Shown in pieces: positions 8,405 to 17,525 of a stretch of DNA of 64,000 bases (position 1 is the first letter of the stretch; every line of letters starts with the position of its first letter). The notes beneath the pieces were generated by a model that saw only the letters and a program-made list of their open reading frames with translations, had not been told where the DNA came from and made no database searches. The stretch comes from UBA2336 sp964404445 (lineage in GTDB: Bacteria > Bacteroidota > Bacteroidia > Cytophagales > Cyclobacteriaceae): positions 434,001 to 498,000 of the forward strand of contig CAYOJW010000003.1 of the NCBI GenBank assembly GCA_964404445.1, read 5' to 3'. The translations under genes were made by a program, and so were the position numbers.

Positions 8405-9736
8405 ATGAAAGTATTTTTAAGTCTGATACTTTTTGTGTTTAGTGCGGGTTGTGCACAGCAGGCTGTTCCGCAACACGAACCTGAGCAAGCCCTTGCATTT
8501 CCGGGTGCAGAAGGTTTCGGTCAATTTGCAACCGGAGGGCGTGGTGGAAAAACCTATACCGTAACCAACCTCAACGACAGCGGTCCCGGTAGTTTACGCG
8601 AAGCTATCCGCAAGAAAGAACCACGCATTATTGTGTTTGCTGTTTCGGGTACCATTGCATTGCAATCGCGCCTCGATATTAATAACGACAACATTACCAT
8701 TGCGGGACAAACCGCTCCGGGCGATGGTATTTGTGTTAAAAATTTTCCCGTAAACGTAAAAGCCGATAACGTAATTATCCGCTACATGCGGTTTCGGTTA
8801 GGCGATGAATTTGCACAACAGGAAGATGCTTTGTCGGGTACGAAACAAAACAACGTAATCATCGATCATTGTTCAATCAGTTGGGCAACCGATGAGTGTG
8901 CTTCGTTTTACCGTAATAAAAATTTTACAATGCAGTGGTGCATTATTTCCGAAAGTTTAAATGCATCCGTACACGAAAAAGGTAATCATGGCTATGGCGG
9001 AATCTGGGGTGGAGAAGGCGCTTCGTTTCATCATAATTTATTAGCCAATCATACAAGCCGTTTGCCACGCTTCAGCGGATCATCTACAACACCCAATTCG
9101 CCCGATGAGTTAGTAGATTTTAGAAACAATGTGATTTACAATTGGGCTGGTAATAGTACCTATGGCGGAGAGAAGGGCAGATACAATGTGGTAAACAATT
9201 ATTATAAACCCGGCCCGGCCACCAAATCAAAGAAACCCTGGATGTTGAATCCTACCTCACCGTATGGGTTGTTTTATATCTCAGGCAATGTGTTGAATGG
9301 CTTTGATGCCATCACACAAAATAATATTCAGGGTATCAAAGCCGATCACCCCGACTCGGCTTTGGTGAAAACAGCTTTTGTTGTTGAACGATTAGCGGAA
9401 CAGAATGCGTTGCAATCATTTCAAACAGTATTAGAACATGCAGGCGCCAGCCTGAAACGTGATGCGATTGATACACGCATCGTTGAAGAAGTACGCACCG
9501 GAAAATCTACTATGGGCAAAGACAAAAATGGCATCATCGATTCGCAAAAAGATGTTGGTGGATGGCCTGAATTAAAATCGACACAAGCCCCGATTGATAC
9601 CGATGGTGATGGCATGCCCGATACCTGGGAAAAAAAGTATAAGCTTAATCCAAACGATGCTGCCGATGGGGCTACATTTACATTGAGCAACGTGTATTCA
9701 AATATTGAAATGTATATCAATAGCTTAGTGAAATGA
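8405..9736 (+). CDS. Pectate lyase, PL1 family, second copy, lipoprotein
   Basis: This 443-aa lipoprotein (FSAGCAQQ lipobox) is a paralogue of the PL1 enzyme at 1989-3437. It shares 'FPGAEGFGQFATGGRGG', 'NLNDSGPGSLREAI', 'NVIIDHCSISWATDECASF', 'HTSRLPRFSG' and the C-terminal DTDGDGMPDTWE loop. The main differences are a shorter region after the helix core (around residues 240-330) and loss of several inserted loops. It should be a calcium-dependent endo- or exo-pectate lyase. Two diverged copies in one locus suggest different chain-length or methylation preference; that is inference. It overlaps the following pectinesterase gene by four bases (ATGA). Confidence 0.92.
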   Translation: MKVFLSLILFVFSAGCAQQAVPQHEPEQALAFPGAEGFGQFATGGRGGKTYTVTNLNDSGPGSLREAIRKKEPRIIVFAVSGTIALQSRLDINNDNITIAGQTAPGDGICVKNFPVNVKADNVIIRYMRFRLGDEFAQQEDALSGTKQNNVIIDHCSISWATDECASFYRNKNFTMQWCIISESLNASVHEKGNHGYGGIWGGEGASFHHNLLANHTSRLPRFSGSSTTPNSPDELVDFRNNVIYNWAGNSTYGGEKGRYNVVNNYYKPGPATKSKKPWMLNPTSPYGLFYISGNVLNGFDAITQNNIQGIKADHPDSALVKTAFVVERLAEQNALQSFQTVLEHAGASLKRDAIDTRIVEEVRTGKSTMGKDKNGIIDSQKDVGGWPELKSTQAPIDTDGDGMPDTWEKKYKLNPNDAADGATFTLSNVYSNIEMYINSLVK

Positions 9737-10680
9737 AAAGAATTATAGCCTTCATCTTGTTATTTGCAGGCAGTACCATATTGTATGCGCAGGAATACAA
9801 AACCGAATACGTGGTGACGCAGGATGGTTCGGGCGATTATACAACCATTCAGCAGGCGATTGATGTATGCAAACATTTTCCGGATAAACGCATTGTCGTT
9901 CATGTAAAGCCCGGTACATATAAAGAAAAACTTGAGATCTATTCCTGGACAACCAACATTTCATTGTTGGGCGAAAACCCGTTCACAACCATTATTACAT
10001 TCGATGATTATTCAGGCAAGGGCGACATCAATACATTCCGGTCATATTCCGTAAAGGTGCTGGGGAATGGGTTCCGTGCCGAAAACATTACGTTTGAAAA
10101 CGCGGCTGGCCCGGTAGGGCAGGCGGTGGCGCTGCATGTTGAGGCCGATCAGGCGGTATTTAAGAATTGTCGTTTCATCGGTAACCAGGATACAATTTAT
10201 ACCGGAGGCGAAAACAGCCGCCAGTATTTTTTAAACTGTTACATCGAAGGTACCACCGATTTTATTTTTGGTGCGGCAACGGCAGTGTTTGAAAATTGCG
10301 AGATCGTGAGTAAAAAAGATTCGTACATCACGGCAGCTTCTACAACACAAGGCAAAGCGTTCGGGTATGTGTTCTTAAACTGCAAGCTCACGGCTGTTGA
10401 TGGCATTACGAAGGTATATTTGGGCAGACCGTGGCGCAGCTTTGCAAAAACAGTTTTTATTAAATGCGAATTAGGTTCGCACATTCTGCCCGAAGGCTGG
10501 CACAACTGGAATAAGCCCGATGCGGAAAAAACTTCATTTTATGCCGAATACCAGTCAACAGGAGTAGGCGCAAACACAACCGCGCGGGTAGCGTGGTCGC
10601 ACCAGCTTACACACGTTCAGGCAAAGGCATATTCTGTAAAAAATATTTTTGGCGACTGGAATCCAACGAATGAGCAATGA
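9733..10680 (+). CDS. Pectin methylesterase, CE8
   Basis: After a signal peptide (FILLFAGSTILYAQ), the 315-aa protein shows the CE8 signature blocks: GQAVAL, QDTIY with Asp153, DFIFG with Asp176, and LGRPW with Arg232 and Trp234. The two Asp and the Arg form the active site. It removes methyl groups from homogalacturonan, exposing galacturonate for the PL1 and GH28 enzymes encoded around it. The absence of a lipobox suggests a periplasmic or secreted enzyme. Both ends overlap neighbouring genes by ATGA, so it is tightly coupled with PL1 upstream and GH43 downstream. Confidence 0.95.
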   Translation: MKRIIAFILLFAGSTILYAQEYKTEYVVTQDGSGDYTTIQQAIDVCKHFPDKRIVVHVKPGTYKEKLEIYSWTTNISLLGENPFTTIITFDDYSGKGDINTFRSYSVKVLGNGFRAENITFENAAGPVGQAVALHVEADQAVFKNCRFIGNQDTIYTGGENSRQYFLNCYIEGTTDFIFGAATAVFENCEIVSKKDSYITAASTTQGKAFGYVFLNCKLTAVDGITKVYLGRPWRSFAKTVFIKCELGSHILPEGWHNWNKPDAEKTSFYAEYQSTGVGANTTARVAWSHQLTHVQAKAYSVKNIFGDWNPTNEQ

Positions 10681-12287
10681 GCAATTATCAATTAACCATA
10701 TTGTCTGCTGTCTTTTGCCTGCTCATTGCGATCCATTCCCATTCACAAGTATGGATTTCCGATCAGGGAAACGGAACATATAAAAACCCTGTGCTTCATG
10801 CCGATTATTCCGATCCGGATGCCATTCGCGTAGGCAATGATTTTTACATGATCGCTTCCAGCTTCGATGCCGTACCCGGTTTGCCCATTCTGCATTCGAA
10901 AGATTTAGTAAACTGGTCGTTGATTGGCCATGCGTTACCGCGACAACTTCCGCTCGAACACTTTAGTAAAACGCAACATGGAAACGGTGTGTGGGCACCG
11001 GCTATCCGGTATCATCAAAATGAATTTTACATCTATTACCCCGATCCCGATTTTGGTATTTACCTGATCAAATCAAAAAATATTTTAGGACCCTGGTCGG
11101 AACCGGTTTTAGTAGAAGCCGGAAAGGGTCTAATCGATCCTTGTCCGTTGTGGGATGACGATGGCAACGTGTATTTGGTTCATGCCTATGCAGGCAGCAG
11201 GGCAGGCGTAAAAAGTATTTTAGTAATCAAACGATTGAATGCAGCAGGCGATCGCGTAACCGATGCGGGTAAATTAGTGTATGACGGACATGAACTTGAT
11301 CCTACCATTGAAGGCCCGAAGCTTCATAAACGCAATGGCTACTATTACATTTTTGCACCAGCCGGTGGAGTTTCAACCGGATGGCAATTGGTGTTGCGTT
11401 CGAAAAACATCTATGGCCCGTACGAACGAAAAGTGGTGATGGAGCAAGGCAAAACAATCGTTAACGGTCCGCATCAAGGCGCGTGGGTTGATGCCCCCGA
11501 TGGCAGCGATTGGTTTTTACACTTTCAGGATAAAGATGTGTATGGTCGCGTTGTTCACCTGCAACCCATGAAGTGGGTAAACGATTGGCCGGTAATTGGC
11601 GAAGATAAAGATGGCGATGGCAAAGGCGAGCCTGTGATGACCTATAAAAAACCCGTTGTCACCAAACAGAAAACAGCTCCGCCAGAAAGCGATGAGTTTA
11701 CTGAACCCACGCTCGGCTTACAATGGCAATGGCAGGCAAACCCAATGGCAACATGGAGTTTCTTGAATCCAACAAAAGGTAGTTTACGGTTGTATGCGAT
11801 AAAACAACCTGAAGATGCCGTTAGCCTGTGGCAAGTACCCAATGTTTTATTACAAAAATTTCCAGCCGAAAAGTTTACAACTACAGTGAAGCTAACCTTT
11901 ACACCCAATGGTAAACTTGAAAATGAAAAGACGGGGCTGGTAATTATGGGGCGCAGTTATGCGGCATTAGGGCTTGTACGAAAAGCCGATGGAATTTATA
12001 TTGTGTACAGTACATGCGTGAATGCCGACAAGGGAATGCCCGAAACAGAAAAGATCATCGGCAAGTTTGACGGGCGCGACTTCTATGTTCGTGTTACGGT
12101 TACCACAGGCAGACAATGTGTTTTCAGTTACAGCACCGATAACAAGAAATTTATTTCTATACCCGAATCGTTTCAGGCTCGCGAAGGCGTGTGGATAGGG
12201 GCAAAGATGGGCTTGTATTGTACCGGCAGGCAAACCACCAACGATGCCGGTTATGCCGATGTGGATTGGTTTAGAGTCGAACCGTAG
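10677..12287 (+). CDS. GH43 family beta-xylosidase / alpha-L-arabinofuranosidase-like enzyme
   Basis: The N-terminal signal peptide ends near HSHSQVW. The five-bladed propeller follows with 'HADYSDPDAIRVGNDFYM' (general base Asp), 'PILHSKDLVNW', 'LIDPCPLWDDDG' and 'PTIEGPKLHKRNGYYY' (general acid Glu). The C-terminal 200 residues form a beta-sandwich ('LGLQWQWQANP', 'RSYAALGLVRK') of the kind attached to GH43_12-like enzymes. Length is 536 aa. In this locus it probably removes arabinose or xylose side chains from pectin; the exact linkage cannot be read from the sequence. Its start overlaps the pectinesterase stop. Confidence 0.9.
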   Translation: MSNYQLTILSAVFCLLIAIHSHSQVWISDQGNGTYKNPVLHADYSDPDAIRVGNDFYMIASSFDAVPGLPILHSKDLVNWSLIGHALPRQLPLEHFSKTQHGNGVWAPAIRYHQNEFYIYYPDPDFGIYLIKSKNILGPWSEPVLVEAGKGLIDPCPLWDDDGNVYLVHAYAGSRAGVKSILVIKRLNAAGDRVTDAGKLVYDGHELDPTIEGPKLHKRNGYYYIFAPAGGVSTGWQLVLRSKNIYGPYERKVVMEQGKTIVNGPHQGAWVDAPDGSDWFLHFQDKDVYGRVVHLQPMKWVNDWPVIGEDKDGDGKGEPVMTYKKPVVTKQKTAPPESDEFTEPTLGLQWQWQANPMATWSFLNPTKGSLRLYAIKQPEDAVSLWQVPNVLLQKFPAEKFTTTVKLTFTPNGKLENEKTGLVIMGRSYAALGLVRKADGIYIVYSTCVNADKGMPETEKIIGKFDGRDFYVRVTVTTGRQCVFSYSTDNKKFISIPESFQAREGVWIGAKMGLYCTGRQTTNDAGYADVDWFRVEP

Positions 12288-12367
12288 GCACGATTTGTTC
12301 GTGGTGCAGAATGTATCCTGTAAATGTTTTAACAGGAAAAATAGGCTATATTCACACGAATAAGTTT

Positions 12368-12646
12368 ATGAACGAAGTGAAAAGATATTGGTTTGCGATA
12401 TTGTTTGTGTCGCTTGTAAGTTCAATGATCAGCACTTTACATGAAACAAACGTATTCCCAATAGTGGTAGAGATATTTCTGGGAATATTGATATTCGGTG
12501 GTGTTTCACTATTGTTAGGGTCGGTATGCCTCTTAATTAGATGGCTTGCATCGAAGAAGATAAATAATTACATTTTTTTGTTGAGATCAACTTTCGTGTT
12601 TTGCAGTGTAATACTGATAATTCAGATCATTGCAATTTTTATTTGA
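12368..12646 (+). CDS. Small three-span membrane protein, unknown
   Basis: I do not recognise the family. From the ATG at 12368 (MNEVKRYWFAI...) the protein has 92 residues; an in-frame ATG at 12311 would give 111. Three hydrophobic stretches are visible: residues 7-22, 32-58 and 72-92, with a basic loop (RWLASKKINN) between the second and third. The gene is visibly AT-richer than its neighbours and sits between the GH43 gene and the clan GH-A gene, in the same direction. A role in the pectin locus is possible only by position. Confidence 0.5.
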   Translation: MNEVKRYWFAILFVSLVSSMISTLHETNVFPIVVEIFLGILIFGGVSLLLGSVCLLIRWLASKKINNYIFLLRSTFVFCSVILIIQIIAIFI

Positions 12647-12687
12647 AAGACTATTTCGTAATGATTAAACAATTCAAAATCATCAAA

Positions 12688-15273
12688 ATGAAACAAATAG
12701 GTATCATCGGTATTTTTATGGTTGTGTTGCTGTCTGTCGTACAGGCGCAACGTTCGCCCCGGTCGGCTGATGTTTATGTCGATCAGAACGGTATTATCCG
12801 GTGGTCGAAAAGTCGTACCGAAGTTCAGGGTTTTGGGGTGAATTATACTGCTCCGTTTGCACACGCCTACACAACAGCCAAAAATTTGTCGGTTGATATT
12901 GAGAAAGCCATTGCCGATGATGTTTATCATTTTTCGCGCTTAGGCTTTGACCTGTACAGAGTACACGTGTGGGACTGCCAGATCAGCGATACGCTTGGCA
13001 ACCTGTTGGTGAACGAGCATACCAAACTGTTCGATTACATGATCATGAAAATGAAAGAGCGCGGTATGAAATTCGTATTAACACCTATTGCTTATTGGGG
13101 TAACGGGTGGCCAGCTCCTGATGAGAAAACTCCTGGGTTTTCATCGAAATATGGTAAAGATGCCTGCCTTGTGAATGAAGAGGCAATCAAAGCACAAGGA
13201 AACTACCTTGCGCAATTTTTGAATCATGTAAATGAATACACCGGTATTGCCTATAAAAACGATCCCGATCTGATCGGGTTTGAAATCAGCAACGAACCGC
13301 ACCATCGCGAAGAAGCCGGAAAGGTTACGGCATTCATCAACCGGATGGTTACATCCATGCGAAGCACGGGTTGCCAGAAACCGATTTTTTATAACATCAC
13401 ACACAGCATTCATTTAGCCGATGCGTACTTCAATGCCGATATACAGGGCGGAACGTTTCAGTGGTACCCGACCGGGTTGGGTTCACGGCACGAGCTTGGC
13501 GGAAACCAGTTACCCAATGTTGACCGGTACGTTATCCCGTTTGACAACCATCCGAAATTCAAACCGATGGCAAAAATCGTTTATGAATTTGATGCGGCCG
13601 ATGTCGGGCGTTCGTATATCTATCCGGCTATGGCGCGAAGTTTCCGCGAAGCGGGTATGCAAATCGCCACACATTTCGCGTACGATCCAACCTATATGGC
13701 AAATGTTAATACAGAATATGGAACGCATTACATGAACCTTGCCTATGCTCCGCAAAAAGCCCTGAGCCTTGCCATAGCCGGTGAGGTTTTCCATACGATA
13801 CCAGCCGGTAAAAGCTATGGCCGATACCCTAACAACACAACGTTTGGATCGTTTATGGTAAACTATGAAAGTGATCTGGCATTGATGAACACTCCCGAAA
13901 AATTTATCTATACCAACACCACTACGGCAAAACCTGTTTCAGCCGATAAGCTGACACGGTTGGCAGGAGCTGGAAACTCGCCCGTGATACAGTATGCCGG
14001 AACCGGTGCATATTTTCTTGACCGCCTCGAAAGCGGAGTGTGGCGGCTTGAAGTAATGCCCGATGCCGTGTGGGTACACGATCCGTTTGAACGTACCAGT
14101 CCGAAGAAAGAGATTGCCGTGATCAACCATCGTAAATGGCCGATGACTGTTAATCTGTTTGATCTGGGCGAAGGTTTTACGATTACACCGTTAAACGAAG
14201 GTAACAAGCACACACCTGCGGTGAATGGAAAATCGTTTGATGTTGTGCCCGGAAGCTACCTGATCAGCAAAAAAGGCATACGCACAAAATATACTGCCGA
14301 ATCGAAATGGAATAATATTGTATTGAAAGAGTTTGCTGCACCGGCCACATCGCTGAAAAAAACATACGTGTTGCACAAGCCTTCGTCTGAAATTTCTGCC
14401 GGAAAGGCGCATATCATCGAAGCGGTAATTGCTTCACCGCAGTCGCCCGAATCTGTTGAGCTTTATGTGGAAGGGGCAGGAGGCCGTTCAGAGTTTCTGA
14501 AAATGGAAAATACACAAGGCTATTCATACATCGTTACCATTCCGGAGCGTTTGGTGAACGAAGGCTTTTTGAAATACCATATCGTTGTAAAACAAAACAA
14601 TGCGTTTTATACTTATCCGTCAGGAGTGGAAGCACGGCCATGGCATTGGGATTTTTATGATGAAAATCCGTACGAAGTTCGTGTTGTTCCGTCCGCTTCG
14701 CCCGTGTGGCTTTTTAATGCCGCTACCGATAGCGATAAACTTTTAAGACCCTGGATCAGAAATTCTGTTTTGAAACCTTTAGCCGAACCCGGCAAGGCCG
14801 AACTTCTGATTAATGTTGAAAAACTGTTTACGCAAGATCCCGAAAATATGAACGGTACTAAAATTTATGATTATTCAGCGAAGTATTTTTTTGGAACGAA
14901 GATCGAAGGGCGCGTTCGTGATGTAGCGTCAAAACAAAAGTTAGTGGTAAGAGCCCGTTCGCTCAACAACAAACCCTGCGTGGTACAGGTATCGCTTGTG
15001 CTGAAAGACGGAAGTGCGTACGGAGGATTGATTGCGTTAAACCCCGAAGCCGCTGAACACACCTTGTTGTTGTCTGGTTTGAAACGGGTAAACCCGGCCA
15101 TACTTCCGCGACCATTCCCAACCTTTTTGCCGTATTACTTTGAAGGAACTTCTGTTACGGATTTTGATATTCAACAGGCCGAAACAATACAGGTTTCCAT
15201 CGGCCCCGGCATTGCCGAAAGCCAACTTCACGATAAGCACGGCATAGCCATTGAGAGTGTGTGGTTAGAGTAG
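12688..15273 (+). CDS. Clan GH-A glycoside hydrolase (cellulase/GH5-like TIM barrel) with C-terminal beta domains
   Basis: A signal peptide (MKQIGIIGIFMVVLLSVVQAQ) supports the start at 12688; ATG 12661 would add nine residues. Residues about 30-430 form a TIM barrel with the clan GH-A acid 'EISNEPHH' (Glu203) and a likely nucleophile in 'YEFDAAD' (Glu300), plus 'YRVHVWD' and 'YWGNGWPAP' near the barrel start. The remaining 430 residues are beta-rich accessory domains. I cannot assign a GH family number: GH5-like or one of the newer beta-galactosidase-type GH-A families are options. As the last gene of the pectin locus, a galactan, arabinogalactan or mannan side-chain substrate is plausible but inferred. 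Confidence 0.75.
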   Translation: MKQIGIIGIFMVVLLSVVQAQRSPRSADVYVDQNGIIRWSKSRTEVQGFGVNYTAPFAHAYTTAKNLSVDIEKAIADDVYHFSRLGFDLYRVHVWDCQISDTLGNLLVNEHTKLFDYMIMKMKERGMKFVLTPIAYWGNGWPAPDEKTPGFSSKYGKDACLVNEEAIKAQGNYLAQFLNHVNEYTGIAYKNDPDLIGFEISNEPHHREEAGKVTAFINRMVTSMRSTGCQKPIFYNITHSIHLADAYFNADIQGGTFQWYPTGLGSRHELGGNQLPNVDRYVIPFDNHPKFKPMAKIVYEFDAADVGRSYIYPAMARSFREAGMQIATHFAYDPTYMANVNTEYGTHYMNLAYAPQKALSLAIAGEVFHTIPAGKSYGRYPNNTTFGSFMVNYESDLALMNTPEKFIYTNTTTAKPVSADKLTRLAGAGNSPVIQYAGTGAYFLDRLESGVWRLEVMPDAVWVHDPFERTSPKKEIAVINHRKWPMTVNLFDLGEGFTITPLNEGNKHTPAVNGKSFDVVPGSYLISKKGIRTKYTAESKWNNIVLKEFAAPATSLKKTYVLHKPSSEISAGKAHIIEAVIASPQSPESVELYVEGAGGRSEFLKMENTQGYSYIVTIPERLVNEGFLKYHIVVKQNNAFYTYPSGVEARPWHWDFYDENPYEVRVVPSASPVWLFNAATDSDKLLRPWIRNSVLKPLAEPGKAELLINVEKLFTQDPENMNGTKIYDYSAKYFFGTKIEGRVRDVASKQKLVVRARSLNNKPCVVQVSLVLKDGSAYGGLIALNPEAAEHTLLLSGLKRVNPAILPRPFPTFLPYYFEGTSVTDFDIQQAETIQVSIGPGIAESQLHDKHGIAIESVWLE

Positions 15274-15287
15274 GAGGAGTTTATCGT

Positions 15288-16046
15288 TTACCGGTCTAAC
15301 CATTGTTTAAACAATGGTGCTTTCTCTTTGCTGATCAGGATTTCGTGTTGTGCCTGGTTATGTACTACCACTTTCAGTTTTCCGTGAAAATGATTGTGAA
15401 TACTCTCTAAACTGTTGATGTTGACGATGTACTGCCGGTTAGCACGAAAAAACAGGTCGGGGTCTAATTGTTCCTCCAATTCTTCCAGCGTTTGATTGGC
15501 CAGTTGAATGCCCCCGTTGTGTAATACCAAATGCGTGTTTTTAGCTTCCGAATAAATCATGTCAATATCCGACACGTTAATGGTTTTGTAACCGTCTTTA
15601 TACGGAAACAAAAAACGGCTGCGATAGCGGGCATCTTTACGTTTTACGAACGCGAGCAGCTCATCTAAGTAAGGATTGCTGGCTGCACTTAACTGTGTGT
15701 GTTTTACTTTGTTAATGGCTTCTTCTAATTCTTCCCGTTCAACAGGTTTTAACAGGTAATCCACACCGTTTACTTTAAAAGCCTGAATGGCGTATTCATC
15801 GTAAGCGGTAGTAAAGATCACCGCGCTGTTAATTTTTACCTGACTGAAAATATCAAAACTTAATCCATCCGCAAGCCGAATGTCCATCAGGGCTATGTCG
15901 GGGTGCGGGTTTTGTTCGAACCAGGTAACCGATCCCGACACCGTATCAAGCATATCAACCACTTCAAACGATGGATCGATTTGCTCTACGATTTTTCGCA
16001 GGCGGTTGGCGTTGGGTTTTTCGTCTTCGATGATGATAAATTTCAT
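15288..16046 (-). CDS. LytTR-family response regulator
   Basis: An N-terminal receiver domain (residues 1-120) shows the acidic pocket 'IIEDEK' and phosphoacceptor Asp55 in 'ALMDIRLADG', with the conserved 'FTTAYDEYAIQAF' and Lys in 'DYLLKPV'. A C-terminal LytTR DNA-binding domain (about 150-252) includes 'IYSEAKNTHLVL' and 'FFRANRQYIVNINSLESI'. Length of 252 aa is normal. It lies 24 bases downstream of a LytS-type kinase gene on the same strand, so the pair is a two-component system. Target genes cannot be deduced; the adjacent pectin and efflux operons are candidates. It converges with the GH-A gene with a 14-base gap. Confidence 0.93.
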   Translation of the reverse strand: MKFIIIEDEKPNANRLRKIVEQIDPSFEVVDMLDTVSGSVTWFEQNPHPDIALMDIRLADGLSFDIFSQVKINSAVIFTTAYDEYAIQAFKVNGVDYLLKPVEREELEEAINKVKHTQLSAASNPYLDELLAFVKRKDARYRSRFLFPYKDGYKTINVSDIDMIYSEAKNTHLVLHNGGIQLANQTLEELEEQLDPDLFFRANRQYIVNINSLESIHNHFHGKLKVVVHNQAQHEILISKEKAPLFKQWLDR

Positions 16047-16070
16047 GCGTTAAATCTTTAGAACATTACA

Positions 16071-17162
16071 TTAATCCATCAGGGGCAATGTAACACAAAA
16101 CGATTCAGGGTTTTCGGCAATATCGGGTTCCCGGCCAATAACAATCCGGTACCGCGATTTAATGTTTTCCAATCCGATTTGCGATGAGGTATGCGCAGGG
16201 TTGGGAATGCGTTGCAGATTGTTGCAAACTTTCAGGTAATGATTGTCTGCCGTTAAGGTAATAGTTAACGGTTGTTTTGCCGAGGCAATGTTATGTTTGA
16301 TGGCGTTTTCGATCAATAGCTGAAGCGTGATAGGCGGTATTCGCTTTTGCATTAATGCTTCGGGAATGTTGATGTTCACCTTCACGTTATCGCTATGGCG
16401 TATCGAAATCAGGTAGATATACGACTCGATAAACTTTACTTCTTTCTGTAAGGTAATGGTATCGCTATGAATGTTTTGGATCATATACCGATACACACGC
16501 GATAAATTCTCAACGAAAGATTGCGCCAGCGTTTTGTCTTCTTCAATCAATGCCGACAGCGTACTGAAATTATTGAATACAAAGTGCGGGTCGAGTTGCA
16601 GTTTAAGCGATTGCAGTTCGGCCTGCAACGCAATTTGTTGAAGTTGGGCCGCCTGTATTTTCATCTCGGCTGTCTGCAACCGAAAGTTGCGCCCCGTGAT
16701 GATCAGGCTGGTGAGCAGCGATACCAAAGCCGAAGCAAAAAAGAACCGCCAGATCATAAAACGTATTTCGGGTGTAAACTCGGGCGAACTGATAACAGTG
16801 AAAATGTTTACATTAAACAAAACCCACACGATAATAAACTGGTAAATAAAAATCCAAACCGTTGATAGCATCAATTGGAAAAAAATTTGCACAATGGCAC
16901 GCAATCCCGGTGAGGCAGCCCACGGCAATCGTTTATTTAACCGGTTGGTGATTCTTATGCTTCCCAGTATGATGATGAACGAGAAAAACACCAGCCCGAT
17001 ATTCTGCACGGCCATTTCTAACAGCGTGCGTTCCGGTAAAGGTTTGGCATACGGATCGGTCAGAAAAAAGAAAAGTTTGTGAAACCCATACACAGCCGGT
17101 ACAAGTAGAAACCTGTAATGCCGGTTGGCAAATGCAATCCACTGTTCTCTCCGGTTAGTCAT
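16071..17162 (-). CDS. LytS-type sensor histidine kinase (His_kinase family)
   Basis: From the ATG at 17162 the protein has 363 residues with four predicted membrane helices in the first 160, then a coiled region and the His_kinase domain with phosphoacceptor His in 'LKLQLDPHFVFNNFSTLSAL', N-box 'LLIENAIKHNI' and G-box 'IGLENIKSRYRI'. No extracellular sensor domain is visible, as is usual for this group. An open frame continues upstream to 17339 and adds two more hydrophobic stretches; I prefer 17162 because MTNRREQW... looks like the usual N-terminus of such kinases. Partner: the LytTR regulator directly downstream. Confidence 0.88.
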   Translation of the reverse strand: MTNRREQWIAFANRHYRFLLVPAVYGFHKLFFFLTDPYAKPLPERTLLEMAVQNIGLVFFSFIIILGSIRITNRLNKRLPWAASPGLRAIVQIFFQLMLSTVWIFIYQFIIVWVLFNVNIFTVISSPEFTPEIRFMIWRFFFASALVSLLTSLIITGRNFRLQTAEMKIQAAQLQQIALQAELQSLKLQLDPHFVFNNFSTLSALIEEDKTLAQSFVENLSRVYRYMIQNIHSDTITLQKEVKFIESYIYLISIRHSDNVKVNINIPEALMQKRIPPITLQLLIENAIKHNIASAKQPLTITLTADNHYLKVCNNLQRIPNPAHTSSQIGLENIKSRYRIVIGREPDIAENPESFCVTLPLMD

Positions 17163-17525
17163 GCACCGTATGGGTCTGGTTCTGTTCAATTCAATCTGCA
17201 AATAAAGTAATAAAACGTTTGCGGTTATCAGCATTGCAAAGCAAGTAAATCGAAAGTGCGTTCGCGTATGAAAAGTTACCCAACAGGCTATAACGCATGC
17301 TGAACCCGTGAATAGCCATACCGAGGCGGTTTCGGGCATGATTAGCGTTGTTTTTCACGCTTTATATAATGGTGCAGGTTCAGCCGCTTCATTTTCCGGC
17401 TCAGTCCCCACTTTTCCGGTTTGGGTAAAATACAGCCCAAAAAGTTGTCCGTGTACCCCCAATTTTGGGTTCTCATACGCATCGGCACTAAACCGATGCC
17501 GAACCAAATGAAACCTTTGATCGAA

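Noticed and set aside
15299..15318. Perfect 20-bp palindrome ACCATTGTTTAAACAATGGT
   Set aside because: It lies inside the C-terminal codons of the LytTR regulator (APLFKQW) with no T-run; chance symmetry is more likely than a site, although it was the best palindrome between the convergent genes.
17163..17339. N-terminal extension of the LytS kinase to 17339
   Set aside because: The extra 59 residues contain hydrophobic stretches but the typical four-helix kinase begins at 17162; kept as an alternative.
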